Assembly: GCA_012729575.1 (NCBI GenBank)
Contig: JAAYCW010000027.1
Coordinates: 1-32,957, forward strand
Length of the DNA: 32,957 nucleotides
Reading direction: 5' to 3'
From: Actinomycetota bacterium
Lineage (GTDB): Bacteria > Actinomycetota > Thermoleophilia > RBG-16-64-13
The first letter of the stretch is position 1. Each line of letters starts with the position of its first letter. The notes beneath the pieces were generated by a model that was not told where the DNA came from, did not search any database, and saw nothing but the letters and a program-made list of their open reading frames with translations. A program made the translations under genes and the position numbers. Positions 23,846-31,893 of this stretch are shown one piece after another.

Positions 23846-23851
23846 AGGCTA
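23846..23851 (-). promoter_or_regulatory. -10 box before the TauE permease
   Basis: TAGCCT on the minus strand lies 7 bases before the ATG at 23838, so the transcript would begin at or next to the start codon. No good -35 box is seen. The 114-bp gap 23839-23952 is divergent and also serves the zinc-ribbon gene. Confidence 0.35.
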
Positions 23852-23952
23852 TCACGCGAGCGGAGTACTTCACCTATGCGACTCCAGTGCGCTACAGTTG
23901 CTCGTAGGGGAGTAGTCACCGCCGGTCGCACGGCTTCTCGGAGGGGGTGTCG

Positions 23953-25422
23953 ATGTTCTGCAGCGAATGTGGTCAGCAACTACCCGACGACGCCCGTTTC
24001 TGTGGGGTCTGCGGCGCCCCCGTCAACCGGTCGGATGCCCCTCCGCCGGCGGGAGCCCCACTGGTTCCTCCGCCCGGAGCGACGGAGCCACCCGCCGTCC
24101 AGGTCGCGACCCCACGTGAGCCGACCATACCGCCGCCGCCCTCTCCCCCAGAGCGCGTTTCTGCATATGGAAGCTACGGGCCCGCAGCCCCGCAGCCTCC
24201 CAAGAAGGGCCACGCCGCCGTTTGGATCGGAATAGCTGCAGCGGTGGTGATCATCGCCCTCGCCGTCGCAGTCCCGCTGATAGTCCTGGCCGGTGACGAT
24301 GACGAGCCGGCTTCGACTACCACGGTCTCACAGCCCCCCTCGTCGACCGTTCCCACGAACAGCTCGACCTCCGTCGCACCCACTTCAACATCCGTATTCT
24401 CCTCTACTTCCACCTCCGTCGCTCCGTCCACAACAATCACGCCGCCCGGAGTCCCTGGTGATTCTGAAGGCGAATGGGTGAGGATGGATCTGCCCGGACT
24501 CCCCGCGCCGGCCCGGGGAGTCTCCGCGTCGGATCGGGCCTTGCTCCTCGAGGTCGAGACGGGTGATGGCCGCGAGCTCTACGCCTACATGCTCGATCTG
24601 GGCACGGTGATCGAACTACCGGTCTCCGCCTCCGAGTTCTATGGTGAGGACATCGACGGCCTTCTTGCGATCTGGTGGGAAGGAGAATACGACGAGGAGA
24701 GCGGCCGGTATCACGACGAGCGTCTCTACGCCTTCCGACTCCCCGATGGCCCAAAGGTGGAGGTGGTTGCCCGCACCGGGATGTTTTACCCGTTGGTGGC
24801 CGGCCAATGGATCACATGGGTCGAGGGCGAGCCCTGGGAGGAAAACCCCGAGGAGTACTGGCTTCTGCGGGTGTTGGGCACCAAGATAGACTCGAACGGC
24901 TCCCCGCAGAGCGAACCGGTCGAGTTGGTCCCCTCGGCAACCGCCTTCGCCTTGGGCGACTCTGTCTGGACGTACGACCTCTCCGAGACCCACATCACCT
25001 GGGAACAATCGACCGCAGTCGGCCTGTACGAAGCCGGTACCTACGTGATGGATCTCTCCGCCCTCCAGCCTCTGGTTGTGGGCAACGAGGCCTGGCGGCC
25101 GTCACTGGGCGACGGTAAAGTGGCCTACTTTCAGGACGGGCTCAAGACGGTCGACCTGGCCACGGGGCAGGTCCAAGAGATCGATGCGGCGGGCGACTTT
25201 CCCACCGCCACGTCCACTTATGTCGCGTACTTCCGGAGCACACAGAGTGATGACCAATCGGCCTATGAGGTTGTGGCACGAGGCTACAACGGCAAGCACG
25301 AGCAAGCCTTGGGACTCCACTCCGACCCGCCCTGGCTTTCACCCCTCATCGCCGCTTCCGAGAGCCATGTGGCCTTCGCGGCCGACGGCCTGGCACACGT
25401 GTTCGAGTGGCAGGGCCGATAG
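23953..25422 (+). CDS. Zinc-ribbon, single-span protein with Thr-rich stalk and propeller-like outer domain
   Basis: I do not recognise a named family for the whole protein. The N terminus is a C4 zinc ribbon (CSECG...CGVCG, C-x2-C-x10-C-x2-C). A Pro-rich linker follows (about residues 28-75), then one membrane span (~89-113, AVWIGIAAAVVIIALAVAVP) and a Ser/Thr-rich stalk of ~50 residues. The last ~310 residues contain repeated strands of the type HVAF, WITWVEG, HITWEQS, KVAYFQDG and YVAYFRS at about 45-60 residue spacing, which suggests a TolB- or WD-like beta-propeller. The layout suggests a cytoplasmic ribbon and an outside propeller, perhaps a sensor or assembly factor. The ATG at 23953 follows GGAGGGGG. 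The track's GTG at 23947 lies too close to that site. It is convergent with xfp. Confidence 0.78.
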   Translation: MFCSECGQQLPDDARFCGVCGAPVNRSDAPPPAGAPLVPPPGATEPPAVQVATPREPTIPPPPSPPERVSAYGSYGPAAPQPPKKGHAAVWIGIAAAVVIIALAVAVPLIVLAGDDDEPASTTTVSQPPSSTVPTNSSTSVAPTSTSVFSSTSTSVAPSTTITPPGVPGDSEGEWVRMDLPGLPAPARGVSASDRALLLEVETGDGRELYAYMLDLGTVIELPVSASEFYGEDIDGLLAIWWEGEYDEESGRYHDERLYAFRLPDGPKVEVVARTGMFYPLVAGQWITWVEGEPWEENPEEYWLLRVLGTKIDSNGSPQSEPVELVPSATAFALGDSVWTYDLSETHITWEQSTAVGLYEAGTYVMDLSALQPLVVGNEAWRPSLGDGKVAYFQDGLKTVDLATGQVQEIDAAGDFPTATSTYVAYFRSTQSDDQSAYEVVARGYNGKHEQALGLHSDPPWLSPLIAASESHVAFAADGLAHVFEWQGR

Positions 25423-25441
25423 GCGTCCCACTGCTCGCAGC

Positions 25442-27859
25442 CTATCCGTCTCCCACTGATCCACCACTGTATGAACCCCAGGTCCAGTCTCTGACAAGAG
25501 GCATGTCCTCTCCGTGCTCTCTGATGTAGCGGCCGTGGTCGACGTGGATGTCGCGCACCAACTGCCTCAGATGAGCCGCGCGTACCCCCAGGCCCGGAAC
25601 CCGGTCGATCACATCGCGCACCAGACTGAAACGGTCGAGATCGTTCAGCACGGTCATGTCGAAGGGCGTGGTGGTCGTGCCTTCTTCCTTGTATCCCCTC
25701 ACATGCAGGTTCCGGTGGTTGGTGCGACGGTACGTGAGGCGGTGGATCAGCCACGGGTAACCGTGATACGCGAAGATCACCGGCCGGTCGACAGTGAACA
25801 GACTGTCAAACTCCGCGTCGGAGATGCCGTTGGGGTGCTCATCCGCCGGCTGCAGCGTCATGAGGTCCACCACGTTCACCACTCGGACCTTGAGATCGGG
25901 CACGTACTTCCGCAGGAAATCCACAGCGGCCAACGTTTCGATGGTGGGGACGTCGCCGGCGCAGGCCATGACCACGTCCGGCTCGCCACCCTGGTCGTTG
26001 CTCGCCCACGGCCAGATTCCGATACCCGCGCTGCAGTGACGTATAGCCGAATCCATGTCCAGCCACTGCGGCTGCGGCTGCTTGCCGGCGACGATCACGT
26101 TGACGAGATCCCGGCTCCGCAGGCAGAGATCGCTCACATAGAGGAGACAGTTGGCATCGGGGGGGAGATAGACCCTAGTAACCGACGCTTTCTTGGTGAG
26201 CACGTGGTCAATGAAGCCCGGGTCTTGGTGAGAGAAACCGTTGTGATCCTGCCGCCAGACGTGAGACGTGAGCAGGTAGTTGAGGGAAGCTACCGGTCTG
26301 CGCCAGGATATCTCCTCGCAGACATCCAGCCATTTCGCGTGTTGGTTGAACATGGAGGCGATGATGTGGATGAAGGCCTCGTAACAGGAGAAGAAGGCGT
26401 GACGCCCGCTCAGCAGGTAACCCTCCACCCATCCCTGGATGGTGTGCTCGCTAAGGATCTCCATCACCCGTCCTGTCGGAGAGAGACGGTCATCGCCGGG
26501 CAGGATGGCGGCATTCCAGGTACGAGGTGTGACCTCCAAGACCGCGTTCAAACGGTTCGATGTGGTCTCATCCGGACCGAACAGACGGAAATCGGCCTGC
26601 TCCAGGTTGGCCTGCATCACCCCGGCCAGAAATTCTCCCATGGTCCTCGTGGCCTGTCCGGTCGTTCCACCGGGCGACGGCACATCCACAGCGAACTCGC
26701 GAAAATCGGGCAGCTCCAGATCGCGCAGAAGCAGCCCCCCGTTTGCGTGGGGGTTGTCTCCCATGCGCCGAGTGCCCTCGGGCGCCAGATTGGCGAGCTC
26801 CGGCCGGAACGCCCCGGTCTCATCGAATAGCTCCTCAGGCTTGTAGCTCTTCAGCCACTCCTCGAGCAGCCTGACGTGCTCGTCCGTCATATCGGAGAAC
26901 GGCACTTGATGCGAGCGAAACGTGCCCTCGGTCGGAACCCCGTCCACGGTCTTCGGACCCGTCCAGCCCTTCGGAGTCACCAGCACAATGACCGGCCATG
27001 CGGGGCGCTCTACGATGCCTTCCACGCGCGCCCTCCGTTGGAACCGTTGGATGTCGTCCAACACGCGGTCCAAGGTGGCGGCCATCAGCTGGTGCATCTG
27101 CATGGGGTCATCGCCCTCGACGAAATACGGCGTGTGCCCGCACCCTCGCAGGTACTCGGCAAGTTCCTCCCGCTCTATCCGGGCAAACACCGTCGGATTG
27201 GCGATCTTGTATCCATTGAGATGGAGGATGGGTAGCACCGCCCCGTCGACGGCCGGGTTCAAGAACTTGTTCGACTGCCATGAGGCTGCGAGGGCGCCGG
27301 TCTCAGCCTCCCCGTCTCCTATAACACAGGTCACGATCAGATCCGGATTGTCAAACGCCGCTCCGTATGCGTGCGAGAGACAGTACCCCAGCTCGCCGCC
27401 TTCGTTGATGGAACCCGGAGTCTCGGCCGCAACGTGGCTGGGGACACCCCCGGGAAACGAGAACTGTTTGAACAGCCGTTGCATACCGGTCTCGTCTTGA
27501 GTGATCCCGCTGTAGTACTCGGTGTAGGTGCCCTCCAGATAAGTGTTGGCCACCATCGCCGGGCCCCCGTGACCGGGTCCGCACACGTAGATCATGTCGA
27601 GTTCCCGAGCCTTGATCACTCGGTTGAGATGCACGTAGACGAAGTTGAGCCCGGGACAAGTGCCCCAATGGCCCAGGAGTCGCCCCTTTATATCGTCGCG
27701 GGACAGAGGACGGCGAAGGAGCGGATTCTCCTTCAGATAGATCTGACCCACCGACAGGTAGTTGGCCGCCCTCCAATAGGCGTTCATGCGCTCCAATACC
27801 GCCGGATCGAGGGGTTTGGGCGACTCGGGCAAGAGGCCGGAAGAGTTGTCTGTGGTCAT
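25442..27859 (-). CDS. xfp: Xylulose-5-phosphate/fructose-6-phosphate phosphoketolase
   Basis: A thiamine-diphosphate enzyme that splits xylulose 5-phosphate (and often fructose 6-phosphate) with phosphate to give acetyl phosphate and an aldose phosphate. The diagnostic N-terminal stretch is [18 protein letters not shown], and the cofactor motif is [19 protein letters not shown]. Further family segments are SHQVPFSDM and [16 protein letters not shown]-like text in the second half. The length of 805 aa is full for the family. The ATG overlaps the ackA stop (ATGA) and has GGGAGG 6 nt upstream. It directly follows ackA, so acetyl phosphate made here can be converted to acetate and ATP. Whether it uses F6P cannot be told from sequence. 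Confidence 0.96.
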   Translation of the reverse strand: MTTDNSSGLLPESPKPLDPAVLERMNAYWRAANYLSVGQIYLKENPLLRRPLSRDDIKGRLLGHWGTCPGLNFVYVHLNRVIKARELDMIYVCGPGHGGPAMVANTYLEGTYTEYYSGITQDETGMQRLFKQFSFPGGVPSHVAAETPGSINEGGELGYCLSHAYGAAFDNPDLIVTCVIGDGEAETGALAASWQSNKFLNPAVDGAVLPILHLNGYKIANPTVFARIEREELAEYLRGCGHTPYFVEGDDPMQMHQLMAATLDRVLDDIQRFQRRARVEGIVERPAWPVIVLVTPKGWTGPKTVDGVPTEGTFRSHQVPFSDMTDEHVRLLEEWLKSYKPEELFDETGAFRPELANLAPEGTRRMGDNPHANGGLLLRDLELPDFREFAVDVPSPGGTTGQATRTMGEFLAGVMQANLEQADFRLFGPDETTSNRLNAVLEVTPRTWNAAILPGDDRLSPTGRVMEILSEHTIQGWVEGYLLSGRHAFFSCYEAFIHIIASMFNQHAKWLDVCEEISWRRPVASLNYLLTSHVWRQDHNGFSHQDPGFIDHVLTKKASVTRVYLPPDANCLLYVSDLCLRSRDLVNVIVAGKQPQPQWLDMDSAIRHCSAGIGIWPWASNDQGGEPDVVMACAGDVPTIETLAAVDFLRKYVPDLKVRVVNVVDLMTLQPADEHPNGISDAEFDSLFTVDRPVIFAYHGYPWLIHRLTYRRTNHRNLHVRGYKEEGTTTTPFDMTVLNDLDRFSLVRDVIDRVPGLGVRAAHLRQLVRDIHVDHGRYIREHGEDMPLVRDWTWGSYSGGSVGDG

Positions 27860-29184
27860 AGTGGTCCTCCCTCAGACGAAGGGACGTGATCGGGAACCGC
27901 GCCGGACGCCTCGCCGCGGCGCGATGCGCCGGCGTCGATCCCTCCAAATACCAGTTCATATGTATGACGGGCGATCATCAGCTCTTCATTGGTGTGTACG
28001 AGCATCACCGAACAGGACGCGCCCGGCGTACTCACGATCGACGCGTTCGCCTGGTTCCTTATCGGGTCCATGACGACACCCAGATATTCCAAGCCCTCGC
28101 AGATGAGCGAGCGGACGGTCACCGCGTTCTCCCCTATCCCCCCCGTGAAGACCAGCAGGTCCAGCCCGCCCAAGACCGCGGCCAGCGACCCGATGGTCCT
28201 GCGCGCCTGATAGCAGAACATCTCAACCGCCTGCGCCGCGGCTGCATGGCCGCCGGCGCGCAACTCCAACAGCGTCTCCATGTCGGCCGTCTCCCCCGAC
28301 ACCCCCTGCAGGCCGCTCTCCTTGTCGAGAAGGCGTTCCAGAGTCTTGTCATCGTAGCCGCATTCCCGGACCAAGTAGATCAATACCCCAGGGTCCAGGT
28401 CGCCGCTGCGGGTCCCCATCATGAAGCCGCCCAACGGGGTCATGCCCATGGTGGTCTCCACCGGGTGACCGTCAAGACAGGCCACCATGCTGCCACCGTT
28501 GCCCAGATGGGCGATCACCACACGGCCCTTCGCCCGTTCCGCGAGCACGCTCAACACGTATTCGTAAGACAGCCCGTGAAACCCATACTTGTGCACTCCC
28601 TGGTCGAAGAATCGACGGGGCAGAGGGAGCCGCCGGGCGATCTCGGGCATTCCGGCGTGGAACGCGGTGTCGAAACAGGCCACCTGGGGCAAACCGGGCC
28701 GCTGCGCCCGAAGGGCTTCGATGACCCGCAATCCGGCCGACATGTGCAACGGCGCCCAGGCCCTGTGCTCCCGCAGGTCATTGATCAACTCAGGCGTGAG
28801 TATCTTCGGACTGAAATGATTCGGCCCACCGTGGACCACCCGGTGCCCGATAGCCTCGATGGATGGAAGCTCCCTATCGGACAAGACGGCCAAGGCTTGG
28901 TCGATGGCGTATTCGTACTCGACGCTGTCCAGAACGCGATCGGCAAACGTCTCCCCGCTACAGTCGACGAACCACAGCCTTCCGCCGCCCTGTCCTATCC
29001 CCTCAACCGCCCCCCGGGCCAGCAACTCTTCCCCGGGACCATCTTCGGGCAGTCTCGGTCCCGACCCATCCTCCGCGGGCCCCCTGCCCCTGGGTGGCCC
29101 CATCTCATAAAGATGGAACTTCAAGGAGGAGGACCCACTGTTGATGCACATGATGGTCTGGCTGGCGGCCACCGCCTCATCCAC
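27856..29184 (-). CDS. ackA: Acetate kinase
   Basis: It makes acetate and ATP from acetyl phosphate and ADP. The family motifs are intact: [14 protein letters not shown] at the N terminus, [18 protein letters not shown] with [20 protein letters not shown], and the C-terminal FTGGIGENA. The length of 442 aa exceeds the usual ~400, mainly because of a Gly/Pro/Glu-rich insert near residues 30-65 ([15 protein letters not shown] and on). The GTG start at 29184 lies 8 bp after the tag stop. The ATG at 29151 is a possible alternative. It overlaps xfp by 4 bp. No pta gene is seen, which fits phosphoketolase as the source of acetyl phosphate. Confidence 0.95.
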   Translation of the reverse strand: MDEAVAASQTIMCINSGSSSLKFHLYEMGPPRGRGPAEDGSGPRLPEDGPGEELLARGAVEGIGQGGGRLWFVDCSGETFADRVLDSVEYEYAIDQALAVLSDRELPSIEAIGHRVVHGGPNHFSPKILTPELINDLREHRAWAPLHMSAGLRVIEALRAQRPGLPQVACFDTAFHAGMPEIARRLPLPRRFFDQGVHKYGFHGLSYEYVLSVLAERAKGRVVIAHLGNGGSMVACLDGHPVETTMGMTPLGGFMMGTRSGDLDPGVLIYLVRECGYDDKTLERLLDKESGLQGVSGETADMETLLELRAGGHAAAAQAVEMFCYQARRTIGSLAAVLGGLDLLVFTGGIGENAVTVRSLICEGLEYLGVVMDPIRNQANASIVSTPGASCSVMLVHTNEELMIARHTYELVFGGIDAGASRRGEASGAVPDHVPSSEGGPL

Positions 29185-29192
29185 ACTCTTCG

Positions 29193-29804
29193 TCAGAACC
29201 GACCACCCTCCCCACGTTCACGACGGCCTCCGTCTTTCAGTTCCTGCCAACGGAAGCAGTCGATCGTGTGATCATTCACCATACCGGTGGCCTGCATATG
29301 CGCGTAGCAGATCACAGGACCAACGAAGCGGAAACCGCGCGCTTTGAGGTCGCGACTTAACCTCCTGGCCTCATCCGTCTCAGCCGGGACCTCCGCAACG
29401 GTTCGCCACCTATTATGAATGGTTTCACCATCGACGAATCGCCAAACGTAAGTGGCGAAACTCCCATGGTCCTCTTGAACGCGCAGAAAGGCCCGGGCGT
29501 TGGAGATGGCCGCTTCCACCTTCAGACGATTGCGGATGATGCCTGGGTCGGCCAGCAACCGCTCGACATCCTCCGAGCCGTAATCTGCCACTTTCGCCGG
29601 GTCAAAACCTGAGAAGGCTTTGCGGTACCCCTCGCGCCTGCGAAGTATGGTCAGCCAACTCAACCCTGCCTGAGCACCCTCAAGCAGCAGGAACTCGAAT
29701 AGGCGTTGATCATCGTGGACCGGTACGCCCCACTCCCGATCGTGGTACCTGACGTAGAGAGGGTCATCTCCCACCCAGGCGCAGCGTCCAGGCGATTCCG
29801 GCAT
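29193..29804 (-). CDS. tag: DNA-3-methyladenine glycosylase I
   Basis: A base-excision repair enzyme that removes 3-methyladenine. Family stretches include CAWVGDDPLYVRYHDREWGVPVHDD near the N terminus, LEGAQAGLSWLTILRRREGYR, and RNRLKVEAAISNA. The zinc-binding set appears complete: the N-terminal Cys and His (in CAWVG and YHDREW) and the C-terminal His and Cys (in VNDHTIDCF). The ATG at 29804 is preferred over the TTG one codon upstream, and an AGAGGA lies ~10 nt before it. Its place in front of ackA and xfp is not explained by known biology. Confidence 0.94.
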   Translation of the reverse strand: MPESPGRCAWVGDDPLYVRYHDREWGVPVHDDQRLFEFLLLEGAQAGLSWLTILRRREGYRKAFSGFDPAKVADYGSEDVERLLADPGIIRNRLKVEAAISNARAFLRVQEDHGSFATYVWRFVDGETIHNRWRTVAEVPAETDEARRLSRDLKARGFRFVGPVICYAHMQATGMVNDHTIDCFRWQELKDGGRRERGEGGRF

Positions 29805-29968
29805 CAAGCTGAGATCCTCTCAGTGGAGCGTCCGCAGCGGCCGAACCGAGCACCGGTCATACCAGGCACGATGCGCAGCCACCAGGACGCTCTACTCATC
29901 ACAGACCCTCAACTCAACGCTCGGTTCTAGGACAATCACCCTCGAGTCTGAGACTTCTCAACACCCCC

Positions 29969-30006
29969 TGACGGTCTTCGTTGGCGTCGCAGCTCCTTCA
30001 CCGTCA
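29969..30006 (-). other. Long-loop inverted repeat downstream of dctM
   Basis: The 209-bp gap between dctM and tag (29805-30013) has no gene I can support. Just after the dctM stop is a 7-bp inverted repeat, TGACGGT and ACCGTCA, with a 24-nt loop. It has no T tract and is a weak terminator candidate. A second 8-bp repeat (GAGCGTCC/GGACGCTC, 29826-29833 and 29885-29892) spans 51 bp closer to tag. I see no convincing promoter for tag. Confidence 0.25.
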
Positions 30007-30013
30007 AGCACGG

Positions 30014-31315
30014 TCATGTTGTCAGACCCGGAAGGAACGTCGCTATTTGCGGGAATAGTAGTAAGAATATGATACAGACGATCAATGCAGCGAGAAACGG
30101 AAATATACCCCTGAATATCGTTTCCAGAGGTACATCTGGTGCCACCCCTTTTATAACATATACGTTCACACCTACCGGGGGAGTGATAACGCCCATTTCT
30201 GCAGCAAGAACTATCATGACTCCGAACCAGATAGGGTCATATCCCATCTTAGTGACAATGGGGAACAGAATCGGGATTGTAAGAGTGACAAGGGCCAGCG
30301 AATCCATGAAGCAGCCGCCGATGAGATATATAGCCATGATCATCAACATGATGAGCATTGGGGGGACCGGCAGCCCTCCCACCCATTCAGAGAGCGCGAA
30401 CGGCGCTCTGGTTATCGCCATGAAGTGACCGAATATGGTGGCGCCGGCAATGATGGTGAACACCATGGCCGTTATTCGGGTCGTCTCAGCCAGAGCACTC
30501 CACAGGGCCTTCACACTCACCGTTCTCCTCACCACGGCGATCACGAGAGCCCCAAAGGCCCCGATCGCTCCGGCCTCCGTGGGAGTGAACCAGCCGACGA
30601 ACAGCCCTCCCATCACCAGAGCGAACAGCAGCAACATCTCGATGATGCCACTGAGCGCTCTCACCTTCTGGCCCAAAGACGTCTTCTCCGCAGCGGGAGC
30701 AAGCTCGGGCTTCCGCCATACCAGAAACATCACCGTGAGGGCAAACAGAATGGTGAGGAGAATCCCCGGTAGAATGCCCGCGATGAACAGCTTCCCGATG
30801 GACTGTTCGGTCATTACCCCGTAGATGATCAGCACCGTACTCGGGGGGATCATGATGGCCAAGCTGCCGGCAGAAGCAACCGCTCCGGTGGCAAGAGCGT
30901 CCTGGTACTTGTAACGCTTCATCTCGGGCAACGTCACCTTGCCCATAGCGGCGGCCGCGGCGGTCGTGGACCCGCACATGGCTCCAAACCCGGCGCACGC
31001 GACGATAGTGGCCAGCGCCAGACCGCCACGTCGGTGCCCGAACCAAGCGTTGGCAGCTCCGAACAGGCGCGTACTGATCCCAGCGTAGAACGCTATCGTC
31101 CCCATCAAAACGAACATCGGTGCTACAGACAACGAATACGACGAATACGTTACCCAAATGTCCTTCGCAACGATCCGCAGGGCCGGCGACCATGCCGACG
31201 CAATACCGAATCCTACACAACCGACCGCAGCCATCGTATATGCCACAGGCATACGCAGCAGAAATATGATAACCAGAACTACAATACCAAGTACAGCAAT
31301 GGTTGTCGCACTCAT
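30014..31315 (-). CDS. dctM: TRAP transporter large permease (DctM)
   Basis: This is the large membrane subunit of a tripartite ATP-independent periplasmic transporter, with about 12 membrane spans. Family stretches include FLLRMPVAYTMAAVGCVGF at the start, GFGAMCGSTTAAAAAMGKVTLPEMKRYKY, AGSLAIMIPPSTVLIIYG, GWFTPTEAGAIGAFGAL and the end region GVITPPVGVNVYVIKG. Cargo is taken up with sodium or protons. The substrate cannot be told from this subunit. The ATG overlaps the dctQ stop by 4 bp. Both ends of the gene are visibly AT-richer than its middle and than the rest of the window. Confidence 0.95.
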   Translation of the reverse strand: MSATTIAVLGIVVLVIIFLLRMPVAYTMAAVGCVGFGIASAWSPALRIVAKDIWVTYSSYSLSVAPMFVLMGTIAFYAGISTRLFGAANAWFGHRRGGLALATIVACAGFGAMCGSTTAAAAAMGKVTLPEMKRYKYQDALATGAVASAGSLAIMIPPSTVLIIYGVMTEQSIGKLFIAGILPGILLTILFALTVMFLVWRKPELAPAAEKTSLGQKVRALSGIIEMLLLFALVMGGLFVGWFTPTEAGAIGAFGALVIAVVRRTVSVKALWSALAETTRITAMVFTIIAGATIFGHFMAITRAPFALSEWVGGLPVPPMLIMLMIMAIYLIGGCFMDSLALVTLTIPILFPIVTKMGYDPIWFGVMIVLAAEMGVITPPVGVNVYVIKGVAPDVPLETIFRGIFPFLAALIVCIIFLLLFPQIATFLPGLTT

Positions 31316-31797
31316 GGCTTCACAGCCTTACTTATACTTTTTATCCAAGAGGGTAATATCGCAACAGCCGTCATCGCTAGGCCAAAAGCCAAAAACCACA
31401 AAAACGGATAAAACGGCACGTACACAGCCATAGTAGTCTCACGTGATACTTTCATTTCTTGTCCGACTATTACGGCCTGCCAACTAGCAATAGCAAAAAA
31501 CGCTACGCTAAACAGTCCAATGAAGCTGCCAACAATACCCTGAACACGATCAGGAAGCCGTTCCATCAAAATCTCAACTGCAATATGGCCGTTTTCGTAT
31601 GCACAATAGGCAACTGCCGAGCTGACAGATACTGCGGTTAGTAACTGAACATAGTCATAGGTTCCCTGGATAGAACTCCAACCATATCTGAGTATCACAT
31701 TGGCAACAACAAGCATCATCATAACGAACAAGCCAATGCGGGCGATATAGTCGAAATACTTGGTTATTGCTCCAACGAAACGGAAGAGTTTATCCAT
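31312..31797 (-). CDS. dctQ: TRAP transporter small permease (DctQ)
   Basis: The small four-span subunit of the TRAP transporter, 161 aa. The family's second and third helices are visible as AVAYCAYENGHIAVEILMERLPDRVQ, and the C-terminal helix reads VPFYPFLWFLAFGLAMTAVAILP. It lies between dctP and dctM in the usual order. Its DNA is clearly less GC-rich than its surroundings: 24 of 60 bases are G or C in 31441-31500 and 31 of 60 in 31501-31560. A GGTGAGG lies ~10 nt before the ATG. Confidence 0.93.
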   Translation of the reverse strand: MDKLFRFVGAITKYFDYIARIGLFVMMMLVVANVILRYGWSSIQGTYDYVQLLTAVSVSSAVAYCAYENGHIAVEILMERLPDRVQGIVGSFIGLFSVAFFAIASWQAVIVGQEMKVSRETTMAVYVPFYPFLWFLAFGLAMTAVAILPSWIKSISKAVKP

Positions 31798-31841
31798 GTT
31801 GAAGCGACCTCACCTTTCGAGTCGCAGCGAGAAGGTATCGT

Positions 31842-31879
31842 GTCTTTGGGCGCCCCGGCAAACCGGGGCGCCCGAAGAC
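31842..31879 (-). other. Strong intercistronic hairpin between dctP and dctQ
   Basis: An 11-bp perfect GC stem (GGGCGCCCCGG with CCGGGGCGCCC) around a 4-nt loop extends to 17 bp with one mismatched or wobble pair. It begins 14 nt after the dctP stop. There is no T tract behind it. In TRAP and ABC operons such structures often protect the upstream solute-binding-protein mRNA and lower permease expression, and that is the likely role here. A factor-independent terminator is less likely. Confidence 0.65.
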
Positions 31880-31893
31880 TATGAAAGGCCGAT

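Noticed and set aside
24174-24440. 88-aa minus-strand ORF rich in Val/Glu/Thr
   Set aside because: It mirrors the Thr-rich stalk codons of the zinc-ribbon gene and is not an independent gene.
25514-26830. 438-aa plus-strand ORF antisense to xfp
   Set aside because: It is a shadow of xfp in GC-rich DNA. It has no recognisable domain, and xfp is full length with intact motifs.
27886-29271. 461-aa plus-strand ORF antisense to ackA
   Set aside because: Composition is His/Gln/Arg-rich as expected for an antisense frame. ackA on the other strand has all family motifs.
29808-30013. Possible promoter TTGAGT-N17-TAGAGC upstream of tag
   Set aside because: The -10 lacks the final T and the match is poor, so I do not list it as a feature.
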